Shown here piece after piece: positions 1-8,184 of a stretch of DNA of 50,007 nucleotides (positions within the stretch are counted from its first letter, which is position 1; the number at the start of each line of letters is the position of its first letter). The notes below the pieces were generated by a model, which worked only from the letters and a program-made list of their open reading frames with translations, did no database searches and was not told where the DNA came from. The DNA comes from Rhodospirillaceae bacterium. Lineage in GTDB: Bacteria > Pseudomonadota > Alphaproteobacteria > UBA8366. Location: NCBI GenBank assembly GCA_002716125.1, contig PAZH01000086.1, forward strand, positions 1 to 50,007. The letters run 5' to 3'. Made by a program: the position numbers and the translations under genes.

Positions 1-28
1 ACCAGCACTCGCCGATCGGCCCGACGCC

Positions 29-541
29 CCTCGTCCTTCGACAAGCTCAGGATGAGGGGCGGAGAGCCGGATTTCTCGCACCAGAGCGCCGCCGCCTTCG
101 ATGAGCTCAAGATGAGGAGCGGAGAGCCGGGTTTCGCACGCGAGAGCGCCTCATCCTTCGACGGGCTCTGGATGCGGGGCGGAGAGCCAGGTTTCGCACG
201 CGAGCGCGCCGCCGCCTTCGATGATCTCAGGATGCAGGACGGAGAGCCGGGTTTCGCACGCCAGCGCGCCTCATCCTTCGACAGGCTCTGGATGCGGGGG
301 GAGAGCCAGGTTTCGCACGCGAGAGCGCCTCATCCTTCGACAGGCTCAGGATGCGGGACGGAGAGTCGGGTTTCGCACGCGAGAGTGCCTCATCCTTCGA
401 CAGACTCAGGATGCGGGACGGAGCGCCGGGTTTCTCACGCCAGCGCACCTCATCCTTCGACGGGCTCAAGATGAGGGGCGGAGAGCCGGGTTTTTCGTGC
501 CAGAGTGCCTCATCCTGAGCTCTTGTCGAAGGACGAGGCGC
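29..541. repeat. 60-bp tandem repeat array ending in an inverted copy
   Basis: About eight direct copies of a 60-bp unit follow one another. Each has the word cctcatccttcgacaggctc, then aggatgcgggacggagagcc, then gggtttcgcacgcgagagcg, with scattered substitutions. One unit is 59 bp (a base is missing near 300). The last unit (508-541) switches to the opposite orientation, cctcatcctgagctcttgtc followed by gaaggacgagg, so the array ends in a palindromic mate of its own core word. Because 60 is a multiple of three, several frames stay open on both strands, but those readings look like by-products. The core word resembles REP-like words scattered in alphaproteobacterial genomes (from memory). There are no unique spacers, so it is not a CRISPR array. 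Confidence 0.9.
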
Positions 542-955
542 TCTGGCGGCCGTGCCGTCTGACATTTTTTCCGAGGAACAACCCCATGCACCGAACGGTT
601 GCGGTAATTGCATACCGCCATCGCGCTGAGCGATGCGAGCCGAAATGTGCAATAGCGACGCCTCGTATTCGCGTATGAGCGCTCTTAAGCCTACGCGCCG
701 CACCCGTTCCGCCGCCGCGTATTTCCCGTGCCGATAGGCGTTCCGGTTTCCGTGCGGCGCGCCTGTGCCTTTCGCCCCGCCATGCATGCGACAACGGGAC
801 CGTCCGCTGACCGCGGGTGCGCGGCACGGCGTGCCCGCACGCGTCTGCGCACCGCAACGTGGTGCGGATTGCACATGGACAATGTTTCCCTCTCGGGGCA
901 CGCGAACGGGTCGGCGGAAAGATAGTGGCCGCGGCTGTCGGCGGATGCGGGGCAT
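227..955 (-). CDS. HGG-motif conserved protein whose reading frame runs into the repeat array
   Basis: The N-terminal part carries four cysteines in a CGAQTRAGTPC...C-type arrangement, followed by HGGAKGTGAP and GNRNAYRHG. This signature recurs in small alphaproteobacterial proteins of unknown function that are often annotated as hypothetical or phage-associated. Only the first 110 or so residues look like that family. The remaining C-terminal part is translated from the 60-bp repeats and is low-complexity, with repeated ILSLSKDEALSRAKP-like segments, so the frame probably lost its original stop or was extended by array growth. The start is uncertain: ATG at 955, or GTG at 874 just before the cysteine cluster. 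No function is assigned. Confidence 0.5.
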   Translation of the reverse strand: MPRIRRQPRPLSFRRPVRVPREGNIVHVQSAPRCGAQTRAGTPCRAPAVSGRSRCRMHGGAKGTGAPHGNRNAYRHGKYAAAERVRRVGLRALIREYEASLLHISARIAQRDGGMQLPQPFGAWGCSSEKMSDGTAARAPRPSTRAQDEALWHEKPGSPPLILSPSKDEVRWREKPGAPSRILSLSKDEALSRAKPDSPSRILSLSKDEALSRAKPGSPPASRACRRMRRAGVRNPALRPAS

Positions 956-1051
956 AAAGGACAATCCATCTCGTTAAAGGAAATCGCGCCACAACCTAGA
1001 TGGACATAATGGCAAATTTATGGTCCGCCTTATTTCAATTTAATGGGGGGA

Positions 1052-1072
1052 GGGTCTTGTTAACCCAGACCC
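1052..1072 (+). promoter_or_regulatory. hairpin in the fghA leader region
   Basis: GGGTCT at 1052-1057 pairs perfectly with AGACCC at 1067-1072 across a 9-base loop. It sits in the AT-richer stretch (about 1005-1070) upstream of the S-formylglutathione hydrolase gene. It has no T-tract and so is not an obvious terminator. It could be an operator or a leader structure; the sequence alone does not say which. Confidence 0.25.
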
Positions 1073-1131
1073 GACGATGCCATGCATACGCGCAAGGCGT
1101 TTGCGGCAAACAAGAGCGCGACAGGCAATGT

Positions 1132-1137
1132 GAGGAG
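1132..1137 (+). promoter_or_regulatory. Shine-Dalgarno GAGGAG that fixes the TTG start of fghA
   Basis: GAGGAG lies 8 bases before a TTG codon at 1146. No ATG in that frame begins the conserved N-terminus, so this site decides the start. Confidence 0.75.
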
Positions 1138-1145
1138 ACGACGTT

Positions 1146-1979
1146 TTGCAGATTAAATCGGATTGGGCGAGCTTCGGCGGCCGTCAGAGAGTCTACGAAC
1201 ATGACAGCACCGAATTGGGCTGTGCCATGGAAGTCGCGGTCTACACACCGCCCCAGGCCGAAGCGGGGCCCGTGCCCGTCTTGACCTATCTTTCGGGTCT
1301 CACCTGCACATGGGAGAACGTCACGACAAAAGCCGGCTTCCAAGCCTACGCGGCGGAGCACGGGGTCATTGTCGTCTGCCCGGACACGAGCCCGCGCGGC
1401 GACGACGTGCCCGACGCCGCCGACGAGTACGACTTCGGCAAAGGGGCCGGGTTTTACGTCAATGCGACGCAGGCGCAGTGGGCCAAGAACTACCGGATGT
1501 ACGCCTATATCGTCGACGAGTTGCCCGGCCTCATCGCCGGGGCAGTCGACGGCGCGGATCTGGGCCGGCAGGGCATCTTCGGCCATTCCATGGGCGGCCA
1601 CGGCGCGCTCACCATCGCGTTCAAAAACCAAGACACCTACAAATCCATCTCGGCCTTCGCACCCATCGTGGCGCCCATGGAAGTGCCCTGGGGCCATAAG
1701 GCACTCGGACGCTATCTCGGCGACGACCGGGCGGCCTGGGCCGACTACGACGCGTGCACCCTACTGCGCGACCGCGGCTGGCACGGCGATATCCTGATCG
1801 ATCAAGGCGAGGCCGACGACTTTCTGGAAGAACAACTCCGCCCCGCCCTCTTCCTGGCGGCCTGCGACGAGGCTGGTGTCGACGTACAACTTCGCTTACA
1901 GCCCGGCTACGACCACTCCTATTATTTCATCGCCAGCTTCATGCGCGACCACATCGCCTGGCACGCAGCGCGGATGTAG
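1146..1979 (+). CDS. fghA: S-formylglutathione hydrolase
   Basis: This is a 277-residue cytosolic serine hydrolase of the esterase D family, which cleaves S-formylglutathione to formate and glutathione in glutathione-dependent formaldehyde oxidation. The nucleophile motif GHSMGGHGA places the catalytic serine at residue 148. The LIDQGEADDF segment supplies the expected aspartate, and GYDHSYYF near residue 257 supplies the histidine. The YLSGLTCTWEN segment at 48-58 is characteristic of the family, and the length is normal. Translation starts at TTG behind a good Shine-Dalgarno sequence. The usual partner, glutathione-dependent formaldehyde dehydrogenase, is not next to it; the next gene is convergent. 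Formaldehyde could come from methylated or C1 substrates. Confidence 0.95.
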   Translation: MQIKSDWASFGGRQRVYEHDSTELGCAMEVAVYTPPQAEAGPVPVLTYLSGLTCTWENVTTKAGFQAYAAEHGVIVVCPDTSPRGDDVPDAADEYDFGKGAGFYVNATQAQWAKNYRMYAYIVDELPGLIAGAVDGADLGRQGIFGHSMGGHGALTIAFKNQDTYKSISAFAPIVAPMEVPWGHKALGRYLGDDRAAWADYDACTLLRDRGWHGDILIDQGEADDFLEEQLRPALFLAACDEAGVDVQLRLQPGYDHSYYFIASFMRDHIAWHAARM

Positions 1980-1992
1980 GTTCGACCAAAAC

Positions 1993-3672
1993 CTAGTCAC
2001 AACACATATGCCCGATGCGGCAGAAGCAGGAGACGTCGATGGCGTCGTCGGCAATCTTTTGGGCTTTCTCTAAATGCGGTTTGATTGCGTCCAGCGCCGC
2101 GTGATCGCCCGATTTCTCGCAGCATTCCGCATAGCCGACCAGGCTCCATATGTTGTTGGGGTGCTGTGAGGGGCGGACGAGCGTATCGTCGAGACCCAGG
2201 TCCGCGCGGTAGACGGCGGTGGCTTCCTCTACATGCCCCTGCTCGAGGAGCAAGGCACCCAGCGCATGGCGCGGCGGCATCATCCAGGACCACGGTTCCG
2301 AATAGTTGAGCGTGTCGTACAGTTCGACCGCTTTGCGGAGGTGGTTGAACGCAACGTCGTAGTTGCCGCGCCGGTATTCCAACTCGCCCACCAGCATCGG
2401 CCCCGCCACCGCGAGGATGTCGCGGGTGTCGTTCTGGAACACGATACGGTCTTCCGGCAGCGCCGCGACCGCTTCTTTCAACAACTTCTGCTGCGCCAAA
2501 GCCTCGTCGATATTGCCGAGAACGGCGTGGGCGATCCCCTTGGCATATTGCCAGACGGCCGTGGTTACGCAGAACATCTTCGGGTCGTCCGGCAGCGGCT
2601 CATCCAAAATCTCCTTCCATTTGCCGAAGCGGATCAGGACATGCGCCTTCATGCCGTAGAAAGCTTCCAGATAGTTCACCAGGAAAGCGAAGTCGGAGAG
2701 GAGATACTCGGGCTTCACGGTCGCTTGCATCTCCCGGGCCGCGCGGATCGCGGGTTCGTACTGGCCGGAGAAGAACGCACCGTACATCTGGAAATGAATA
2801 TTGTGCAGGAGATAGACGTAATAGATACCGAGTTCGCCATCGTATTCGAGGTATTTCTCGTCGGCGGCGGCCGCTTCGATATTGGAGGCAATCGTTTTCT
2901 CGTACTGCCCGCAGAGCACATAGATGTGCGACGGCATATGAATGAGATGCCCCGAGCCCGGCACCAGCGGTCGGAGTTTGTCGCCCGCCTCAAGCGCGCG
3001 TTCCGGTTCCGGCGACATCTCCATGATGTGGATGTAGAAATGCAGTAGCCCGGCGTGCGGTGCGGCATTGCTCTGTTCGATCCGCGCCAAGGCGGTCTCG
3101 ACGATCTCAATCGCCTCCAGCGTGTCGGTCCCCTCGGCCGGCACGCGGTTTTCCAGATCCCAAAGATTCCATGGCGTGCGCACCATCAACGCTTCAGCCG
3201 TCAGGGCCGCCACGTCGTAATCCTCGGCAAAATCCCGGTAGACCGTCCGCATGGCATCGGCATAGTCATCGTCCCATTGGTGGAGGATATCCAGGTCGTC
3301 GCACTGTTCCGCTTGAAAGCGGCGGGCCATCGCCTCGCACAGCGCCTTCTCGACGGCCGATACATCGGCGTCCGCCGCCAAGACGACCGCCTTTTGCGCA
3401 TTCTCGTAGCACGTCGCGACCGCCACCGGCCGGCCGGTCGGCGACATTTTATCCCACGGGATGTTGTAATAGGGCCCGGTTCCATAGGCGATGCCCCAGT
3501 AGCCCATGGGACAATCCGGATCGAGTTCGACCACCTTCTCGAAGCATCGCACCGCTTCCTTGTGATGGAAGGCATAGCACCAGTTCAGGCCGCGATTGAA
3601 CCAAGTTTGCGCCTCATCCGTTTTGGTCGAAATAGACCGCGCATAGGGGCCTAGGGGAAAGTACGAATCCAT
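1993..3672 (-). CDS. TPR-repeat protein, about 559 residues
   Basis: This is a large helical-repeat protein with no signal peptide and no obvious catalytic motif. TPR-like segments are visible near the N-terminus (WFNRGLNWCYAFHHKEAVRCF, then KVVELDPDCPMGYWG) and again near 400-480. Similar 550-600 residue proteins are annotated as tetratricopeptide repeat proteins of unknown role in proteobacteria. I place the start at ATG 3672 because AGGAG (bases 3681-3685 on the plus strand) lies 8 bases upstream; a longer in-frame extension lacks support. It is the last gene of a minus-strand run that includes a flavin monooxygenase, but the 97-base gap and its own ribosome site leave co-transcription open. 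A scaffold or regulatory role is only an inference. Confidence 0.8.
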   Translation of the reverse strand: MDSYFPLGPYARSISTKTDEAQTWFNRGLNWCYAFHHKEAVRCFEKVVELDPDCPMGYWGIAYGTGPYYNIPWDKMSPTGRPVAVATCYENAQKAVVLAADADVSAVEKALCEAMARRFQAEQCDDLDILHQWDDDYADAMRTVYRDFAEDYDVAALTAEALMVRTPWNLWDLENRVPAEGTDTLEAIEIVETALARIEQSNAAPHAGLLHFYIHIMEMSPEPERALEAGDKLRPLVPGSGHLIHMPSHIYVLCGQYEKTIASNIEAAAADEKYLEYDGELGIYYVYLLHNIHFQMYGAFFSGQYEPAIRAAREMQATVKPEYLLSDFAFLVNYLEAFYGMKAHVLIRFGKWKEILDEPLPDDPKMFCVTTAVWQYAKGIAHAVLGNIDEALAQQKLLKEAVAALPEDRIVFQNDTRDILAVAGPMLVGELEYRRGNYDVAFNHLRKAVELYDTLNYSEPWSWMMPPRHALGALLLEQGHVEEATAVYRADLGLDDTLVRPSQHPNNIWSLVGYAECCEKSGDHAALDAIKPHLEKAQKIADDAIDVSCFCRIGHMCCD

Positions 3673-3777
3673 GACGCCAACTCCTATCGTTTCGCCCGGC
3701 ACAACCGAAATATTCTATGCCGGATACATAATGCAGAAACACAATCCGAATTGCATACGGTAACACCTGCCGCCGGA

Positions 3778-5388
3778 TCAACGGAACATCAGCTCCTTGT
3801 AACCGCCATCCGCGACCTGCTCCGCGATCTCGCGGTAACGCGTCGCACCGCCGTAATAACCCAGTACGCGAATATTCTGCCGGCCCGGAACGTTGGCGTT
3901 CACGCCCGTCTGCCAGCTCGGAATCTTGCCGGCGAGACGGTTTTCGTTGACCTCGACGACCTGCGCCAACCATTTCGCCGCCTCTTCCGAGCGCGCTTCG
4001 ACACGGCTGTAGCCCTGCTCGCGCATGTGGCGAATCAAGGCAACGTTGAAGTCGACAATCTTCTCGATATGACGCGGGATGTTCCCACGCGACGTATGCG
4101 GCCCCAACACCATCAAGAGGTTCGGAAAACCGTCGTTCAGGACGCCGAGAAAGGTCTTCGGCAAATCGTCCTTCCAGTCGTCCTTGAGCCGCCGGCCGCC
4201 GGGGCCTTGGATATCGATACGATCGTAGCCGCCCGTCACCCCATCGAAACCCGTGGCGTAGACCAGTATATCGAGTTCATGCTCTTCCACGGTGGTCTGC
4301 ACACCCTTCGGCGTGATCCGTTCAATGGGATTTTCGAGCACATCGACGAGGCGGACGTTCGGACGATTGTAGGCTTCGAAATAACCGCTTTCGAGGGGCA
4401 GACGGCGGAGACCGAAACCGTGATTCTTTGGGATGAGCTTTTCGGCGATAACCGGGTCGTCGACGCGTTCCTTGATCTTACGGCTCATGAATTCGGTCGC
4501 GAGGGCATTGGCCCTCTCGTCCGTCAGAACGTCGCGGTAATTGCCGATCCAAATGCCGAACCCTGGCTCCGAGTAGAGTTTCTCCCAGAACGCTTCCCGT
4601 TCTTCCGGCGTGGCGTCCAAAGCGCTGCGCGGATCGGGCGTGTGGATGAAACAGCCGACGGTCTCCCAACACCGGGCATAGATCTCGTCGTAACGGGTTT
4701 TAATATCCTTTTGCTCTTCCGGCGTGATCTTCGAATTGTGCAGCGGTGCGGCCCAATTGGGATGGCGCTGAAAGACACTGAGATGTCCGGCTGTCTTCGC
4801 GATCTCCGGGATTGCCTGGATCGCGGTTGCGCCCGTCCCGATGACCCCCACCCGTTTCCCCTCAAAGGAGACCGGCTCGTGGGGCCAGCGCGCGGTATGG
4901 AAGGCTTGCCCTTCAAAATCGTCCCGCCCGGGAATATTCGGTAGCGTCGGCGCGGAGAGTACGCCCAGACCGGTGATGAGAAGCGTGCCTCTGACTTGGC
5001 GGCCGTCCTCGAACGTCACGGTCCAACGATTGGCCTCGTCGTCGAACACGGCGGCCGTCGCCCGCGCGTTAAAGGTCATGTCGCGGCGCAAGTCGTACTT
5101 GCTCGCGACATAGTTCAGATATTCGAGCGTATCGGGTTGGGGCGAGAAGTGCTCCTTCCAATCCCATTCCTGCAACAGTTCTTTGTCGAAGAAATAGCCG
5201 TAGGACCAGCTTTCGGAATCAAAGCGCGCTCCCGGGTAGCGACACCAATACCACGTGCCGCCAATGTCCGAGCCCGCTTCGAACACGTGAAAATGCATCC
5301 CAAGCTCGCGCAGCCGGTACGTCAGATACATGCCTGAGATGCCGCCGCCAATGACGACCGCTTCGTATGACGGGATATCGTCGCTCAT
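3778..5388 (-). CDS. flavin-dependent monooxygenase, Baeyer-Villiger type
   Basis: This 536-residue class B flavoprotein monooxygenase uses FAD and NADPH. An N-terminal FAD-binding Rossmann motif, GGGISG, lies at 14-19. The Baeyer-Villiger fingerprint FxGxxxHxxxWP is intact at 158-169, and a second dinucleotide motif, GTGATA, lies at 184-189 for NADPH. The segment GGTWYWCRYPGARFD near 43-57 is typical of cyclohexanone/steroid-monooxygenase relatives. Such enzymes insert oxygen next to a ketone to give an ester or lactone. The gene follows the NTF2-like gene with a 27-base gap, and an alpha/beta hydrolase that could open the lactone lies upstream, so a ketone-degradation cluster is plausible. 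The substrate cannot be read from sequence. Confidence 0.9.
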   Translation of the reverse strand: MSDDIPSYEAVVIGGGISGMYLTYRLRELGMHFHVFEAGSDIGGTWYWCRYPGARFDSESWSYGYFFDKELLQEWDWKEHFSPQPDTLEYLNYVASKYDLRRDMTFNARATAAVFDDEANRWTVTFEDGRQVRGTLLITGLGVLSAPTLPNIPGRDDFEGQAFHTARWPHEPVSFEGKRVGVIGTGATAIQAIPEIAKTAGHLSVFQRHPNWAAPLHNSKITPEEQKDIKTRYDEIYARCWETVGCFIHTPDPRSALDATPEEREAFWEKLYSEPGFGIWIGNYRDVLTDERANALATEFMSRKIKERVDDPVIAEKLIPKNHGFGLRRLPLESGYFEAYNRPNVRLVDVLENPIERITPKGVQTTVEEHELDILVYATGFDGVTGGYDRIDIQGPGGRRLKDDWKDDLPKTFLGVLNDGFPNLLMVLGPHTSRGNIPRHIEKIVDFNVALIRHMREQGYSRVEARSEEAAKWLAQVVEVNENRLAGKIPSWQTGVNANVPGRQNIRVLGYYGGATRYREIAEQVADGGYKELMFR

Positions 5389-5415
5389 TCGGCCAGGTCG
5401 CGCGAACGCGATTCT

Positions 5416-5793
5416 CTATTCCGGGCGGCTATAGACGTGTTTCCCCGTCAATTTGCCATCTCGAAATGTATAACGCTCGATCCCGCTCTTGGCGAAACCC
5501 TGACCCGTCGCCGTCTCCGTTCCCGTCATCCGAAAGGTCATGAAAGTTTCTTCCGGCGCATGATGATAGACCACGTCTTCAAAGCGAACGTTTTCGAAGC
5601 GGCCACGACGCTGTTCGAAGAAATCGGCAATTTTCTCCCGGCTGTCGAGCGCGACCAACGCGTCGTCTTCGTAGATGGTCCAAGTGAAATCGGGCGTCAC
5701 AGCCTCATACATCAGGTCGAGGTCTTGTTTGAAAAAGGCCCGCCCAAAGGTCTTGAAAATCGCGTCGCGCTGCTCGCTATTCGGTACCATCAT
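5416..5793 (-). CDS. NTF2-like / SnoaL-fold small protein
   Basis: This 125-residue cone-shaped-fold protein has the usual pattern for SnoaL/ketosteroid-isomerase relatives: an N-terminal helix, then EAVTPDFTWTIYEDD, then a beta-sheet half ending in ERYTFRDGKLTGKHVYS. I chose ATG 5793, preceded at close distance by GGGAGAG; a longer in-frame start at 5829 is weaker. Members of this fold are isomerases, hydratases, cyclases or binding proteins, so the family alone gives no reaction. It lies between the monooxygenase and the hydrolase on the same strand, which suggests a supporting role in the same pathway. Confidence 0.75.
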   Translation of the reverse strand: MMVPNSEQRDAIFKTFGRAFFKQDLDLMYEAVTPDFTWTIYEDDALVALDSREKIADFFEQRRGRFENVRFEDVVYHHAPEETFMTFRMTGTETATGQGFAKSGIERYTFRDGKLTGKHVYSRPE

Positions 5794-5880
5794 CGCTCTC
5801 CCGCGTTCGGCATAAATTCCGTCTGACAAGGTAGGCCCCCTGCGCGCTCCGGCAATACGGAAATAGCGAACGCTTGCGCC

Positions 5881-6681
5881 TTACCCCGTTACCCGATCCA
5901 GAAACCCTCGCATCAGCCCTGTCACCCGTACCGCATCCAGCACCGGCATCATATGCTGTTGGCGGTCCAGTATATGCAGTTCCGCATCCGGAATTGCCTT
6001 GGCCATTGCTTCCGACATATGCGGTGGCGAGCCCGCGTCCCCGTCGCCGGTCATGATAAGCGCGGGACAGGAAATATCGCCGAGTTTACCTGCCACTTGA
6101 TCGTCCGAGGTGGCGAAAACCCAGTGCGCCTTGCACTTGGCGGCAAAATCGCCCTCCTCCATCCAGCTGCAAATCTCATCGATCTTGCCGCCTTGCGCCG
6201 CGACTTCGTCATCACGGAACCAACGGGCGCGGGCGCCCTCGACGGTCGCCGTGACACCTTCCGCCGCCATCATCTTCGAGCGCTCCCGCACCACGACCGC
6301 TTCTTCCGGCGAGCGATCGTAGACCGCATTGAGGATCATGAGACCGGCGAGATCGGCATGATGGGCGGCACCGTAGGCTTGGGTGATCAGGCCACCCATC
6401 GAAACCCCGCCGAGGACCGGCCGCGCCCCCGCACAGAATTCGCCAATGACCTCGTCAACCTGGCCTGTGAAATCCGCGAGGGTGCGTTCGCCCGGCGGGT
6501 TCGGCGCGTCCCCATGACCCAGCATATCGAGACAAATGACCCGGTACGCGTCCGAGAGCGCCGCAACCTGCGCATCCCACATCCGGTGGTCCATGATCAC
6601 GCCGTGGACGAGGATAACCGGCGGCCCCTCCCCCGTGATCCATACCGGCGTGCCGTTCGATGTCTTGCCCGTGTCGGTCAT
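5881..6681 (-). CDS. alpha/beta-fold hydrolase
   Basis: This is a 266-residue soluble hydrolase. The oxyanion-hole motif HGV lies at 26-28, the nucleophile elbow GVSMGG places serine at 94, the acid is likely in MTGDGDAGSP, and the catalytic histidine is in RQQHMMPV near the C-terminus. The layout resembles enol-lactone hydrolases, haloperoxidase-like hydrolases and carboxylesterases. A Shine-Dalgarno sequence (AAGAGG) lies just before ATG 6681. It is the first gene of a minus-strand set followed by the NTF2-like protein and the Baeyer-Villiger monooxygenase. Hydrolysis of the monooxygenase product would fit, but that is inference. Confidence 0.88.
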   Translation of the reverse strand: MTDTGKTSNGTPVWITGEGPPVILVHGVIMDHRMWDAQVAALSDAYRVICLDMLGHGDAPNPPGERTLADFTGQVDEVIGEFCAGARPVLGGVSMGGLITQAYGAAHHADLAGLMILNAVYDRSPEEAVVVRERSKMMAAEGVTATVEGARARWFRDDEVAAQGGKIDEICSWMEEGDFAAKCKAHWVFATSDDQVAGKLGDISCPALIMTGDGDAGSPPHMSEAMAKAIPDAELHILDRQQHMMPVLDAVRVTGLMRGFLDRVTG

Positions 6682-6776
6682 CTAAAGCCTCTTCTTCCTG
6701 TCGCTGCGCATGAATATAGAGCGATCGCGTGCGTGCGGGGATTGCACGTTTCGATTTCCCGCGTTAAGTCCGCGTC

Positions 6777-7715
6777 ATGGCACGAATACGCTCCATAACG
6801 GATGCCTCTATCGCGGAAGCGGCGGCATTGCTTCGGGCCGGCGAGCTTGTCTCGTTGCCGACCGAAACGGTCTACGGGCTCGGCGCGAACGCGCTCGACG
6901 ATACCGCAGTGGCCAAGATTTACGCCGCGAAGAACCGTCCGAGCTTCAATCCGCTGATCGTGCATGTGCCGGACGTCGCCACCGCCCGGCAATATGCCCA
7001 ATTCAACGACCTTGCCGAACATGTCGCCGAAACGCTTTGGCCGGGGCCGCTGAGTATCGTTTTGCCGCGAACAGAGGCATGTGCGCTTTCCAAGCTGGTG
7101 AGCGCCGGGCTCGACACCGTCGCAATCCGCATCCCGGCTTCGCCACACGCACGGCGGCTATTTGCGGTGGCGGATATACCCGTCGCGGCCCCCAGCGCGA
7201 ATAAATCCAACCGGCTGAGCCCGACCGAAGCACGGCACGTCGCCGACAATTTCGGTGAAGAGGTTTCGCTGGTCTTAGATGGCGGACCCTGTACCGTCGG
7301 CCTGGAGTCCACGGTCCTCGATCTTTCAACGGACACACCAACGCTGCTCCGCGCCGGCGGCACGGCTCAAGAGGCTTTGGAAGCCGTGATCGGGCGACCT
7401 CTGGCCCGCGCCGGAACCGACGACCATTCGCCGAAATCCCCCGGCATGTTGTCCCGGCACTACGCGCCGCGAACCCCGTTGCGGATGAATGCGCCACACG
7501 CGGAAGACGGCGAAGCCCTCTTGGGGTTTGGCGCGATCGACGGCACGCTGAATCTCAGCCCTTCAGGCGACGCAACGGAAGCGGCCGCCAATCTCTTCCG
7601 CTACCTTCACGAATTGGACGCGATGAATTTCACCGGCATCGCCGTTGCGCCGATCCCAGAGGAAGGGCTTGGTCACGCCATCAACGACCGGCTGCGGCGG
7701 GCGGCGCAAAAGTAG
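6777..7715 (+). CDS. tsaC: L-threonylcarbamoyladenylate synthase, Sua5 type
   Basis: This 312-residue protein makes threonylcarbamoyl-AMP from threonine, bicarbonate and ATP, the first step of t6A formation on ANN-decoding tRNAs. The YrdC domain (about 8-205) begins with SLPTETVYGLGANA and continues with KNRPSFNPLIVHV and APSANKSNRLSPT, all hallmark segments. The extra C-terminal domain with PGMLSRHYAPRTPL identifies the two-domain Sua5 form rather than the short TsaC form. It diverges from the hydrolase gene, and an ATG start is present. It is a housekeeping gene with no apparent functional tie to its neighbours. Confidence 0.95.
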   Translation: MARIRSITDASIAEAAALLRAGELVSLPTETVYGLGANALDDTAVAKIYAAKNRPSFNPLIVHVPDVATARQYAQFNDLAEHVAETLWPGPLSIVLPRTEACALSKLVSAGLDTVAIRIPASPHARRLFAVADIPVAAPSANKSNRLSPTEARHVADNFGEEVSLVLDGGPCTVGLESTVLDLSTDTPTLLRAGGTAQEALEAVIGRPLARAGTDDHSPKSPGMLSRHYAPRTPLRMNAPHAEDGEALLGFGAIDGTLNLSPSGDATEAAANLFRYLHELDAMNFTGIAVAPIPEEGLGHAINDRLRRAAQK

Positions 7716-7764
7716 CGCCTTAATGATCGCTCGAGTGGATGATTTGTTCTTTCACGCCGGTGTC

Positions 7765-8064
7765 TTAGTCCAAACCTTCGACCGTGAGTGTCGTCGTGAA
7801 GGGAAAGACGCCAGTGCGCATTAATCCCTTGCGGTCGAGCGCGGCCCAAACGCCGCGGTTGTAAAGGCCGGTCGCGTCCTTGGTCATCACGATGCCATTG
7901 GCGACATGAAAATGATCGCCGTGCGGGCGCGGTATTTGCGAAAGGCGAATCTCGCCGTCGTTCTCGCCGGGTCCGGCGATATCGCTCTCGGCGAAACCTT
8001 GGAGGATCGCAAGGGTTCTCAGTTGCAGCTTATTCAGCTTCTTCGGGTTGCGCTTCGGCGCCAT
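7765..8064 (-). CDS. small conserved protein of unknown function
   Basis: This 99-residue soluble protein has a basic start (MAPKRNPKKLNKLQLRTLAIL), then a histidine-bearing segment PRPHGDHFHVANGIV, then a tail rich in beta structure (GVFPFTTTLTVEG). I recall similar proteins annotated as hypothetical in alphaproteobacteria, but I do not know a function. HGDHFHV could bind metal, which is a guess. It stands alone between two genes on the other strand. Confidence 0.65.
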   Translation of the reverse strand: MAPKRNPKKLNKLQLRTLAILQGFAESDIAGPGENDGEIRLSQIPRPHGDHFHVANGIVMTKDATGLYNRGVWAALDRKGLMRTGVFPFTTTLTVEGLD

Positions 8065-8184
8065 GGTCTTCTCAACTTCTTTTGCGTCTGTGCACCGGGT
8101 CTGGCGTGACTGCCCGGCGCTCTATATAGAAATGACCAAAGCCTTCGGGGAATCACAAACAGTTTTTGCAGAGAGGAGACCCAG

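Noticed and set aside
29..541. 60-bp repeats as a CRISPR array
   Set aside because: The units are direct copies with point changes and contain no unique spacers; no cas gene is nearby.
52..562. Open frames on the plus strand across the 60-bp array as genes
   Set aside because: They follow from the unit length being a multiple of three; no ribosome site and low-complexity translation.
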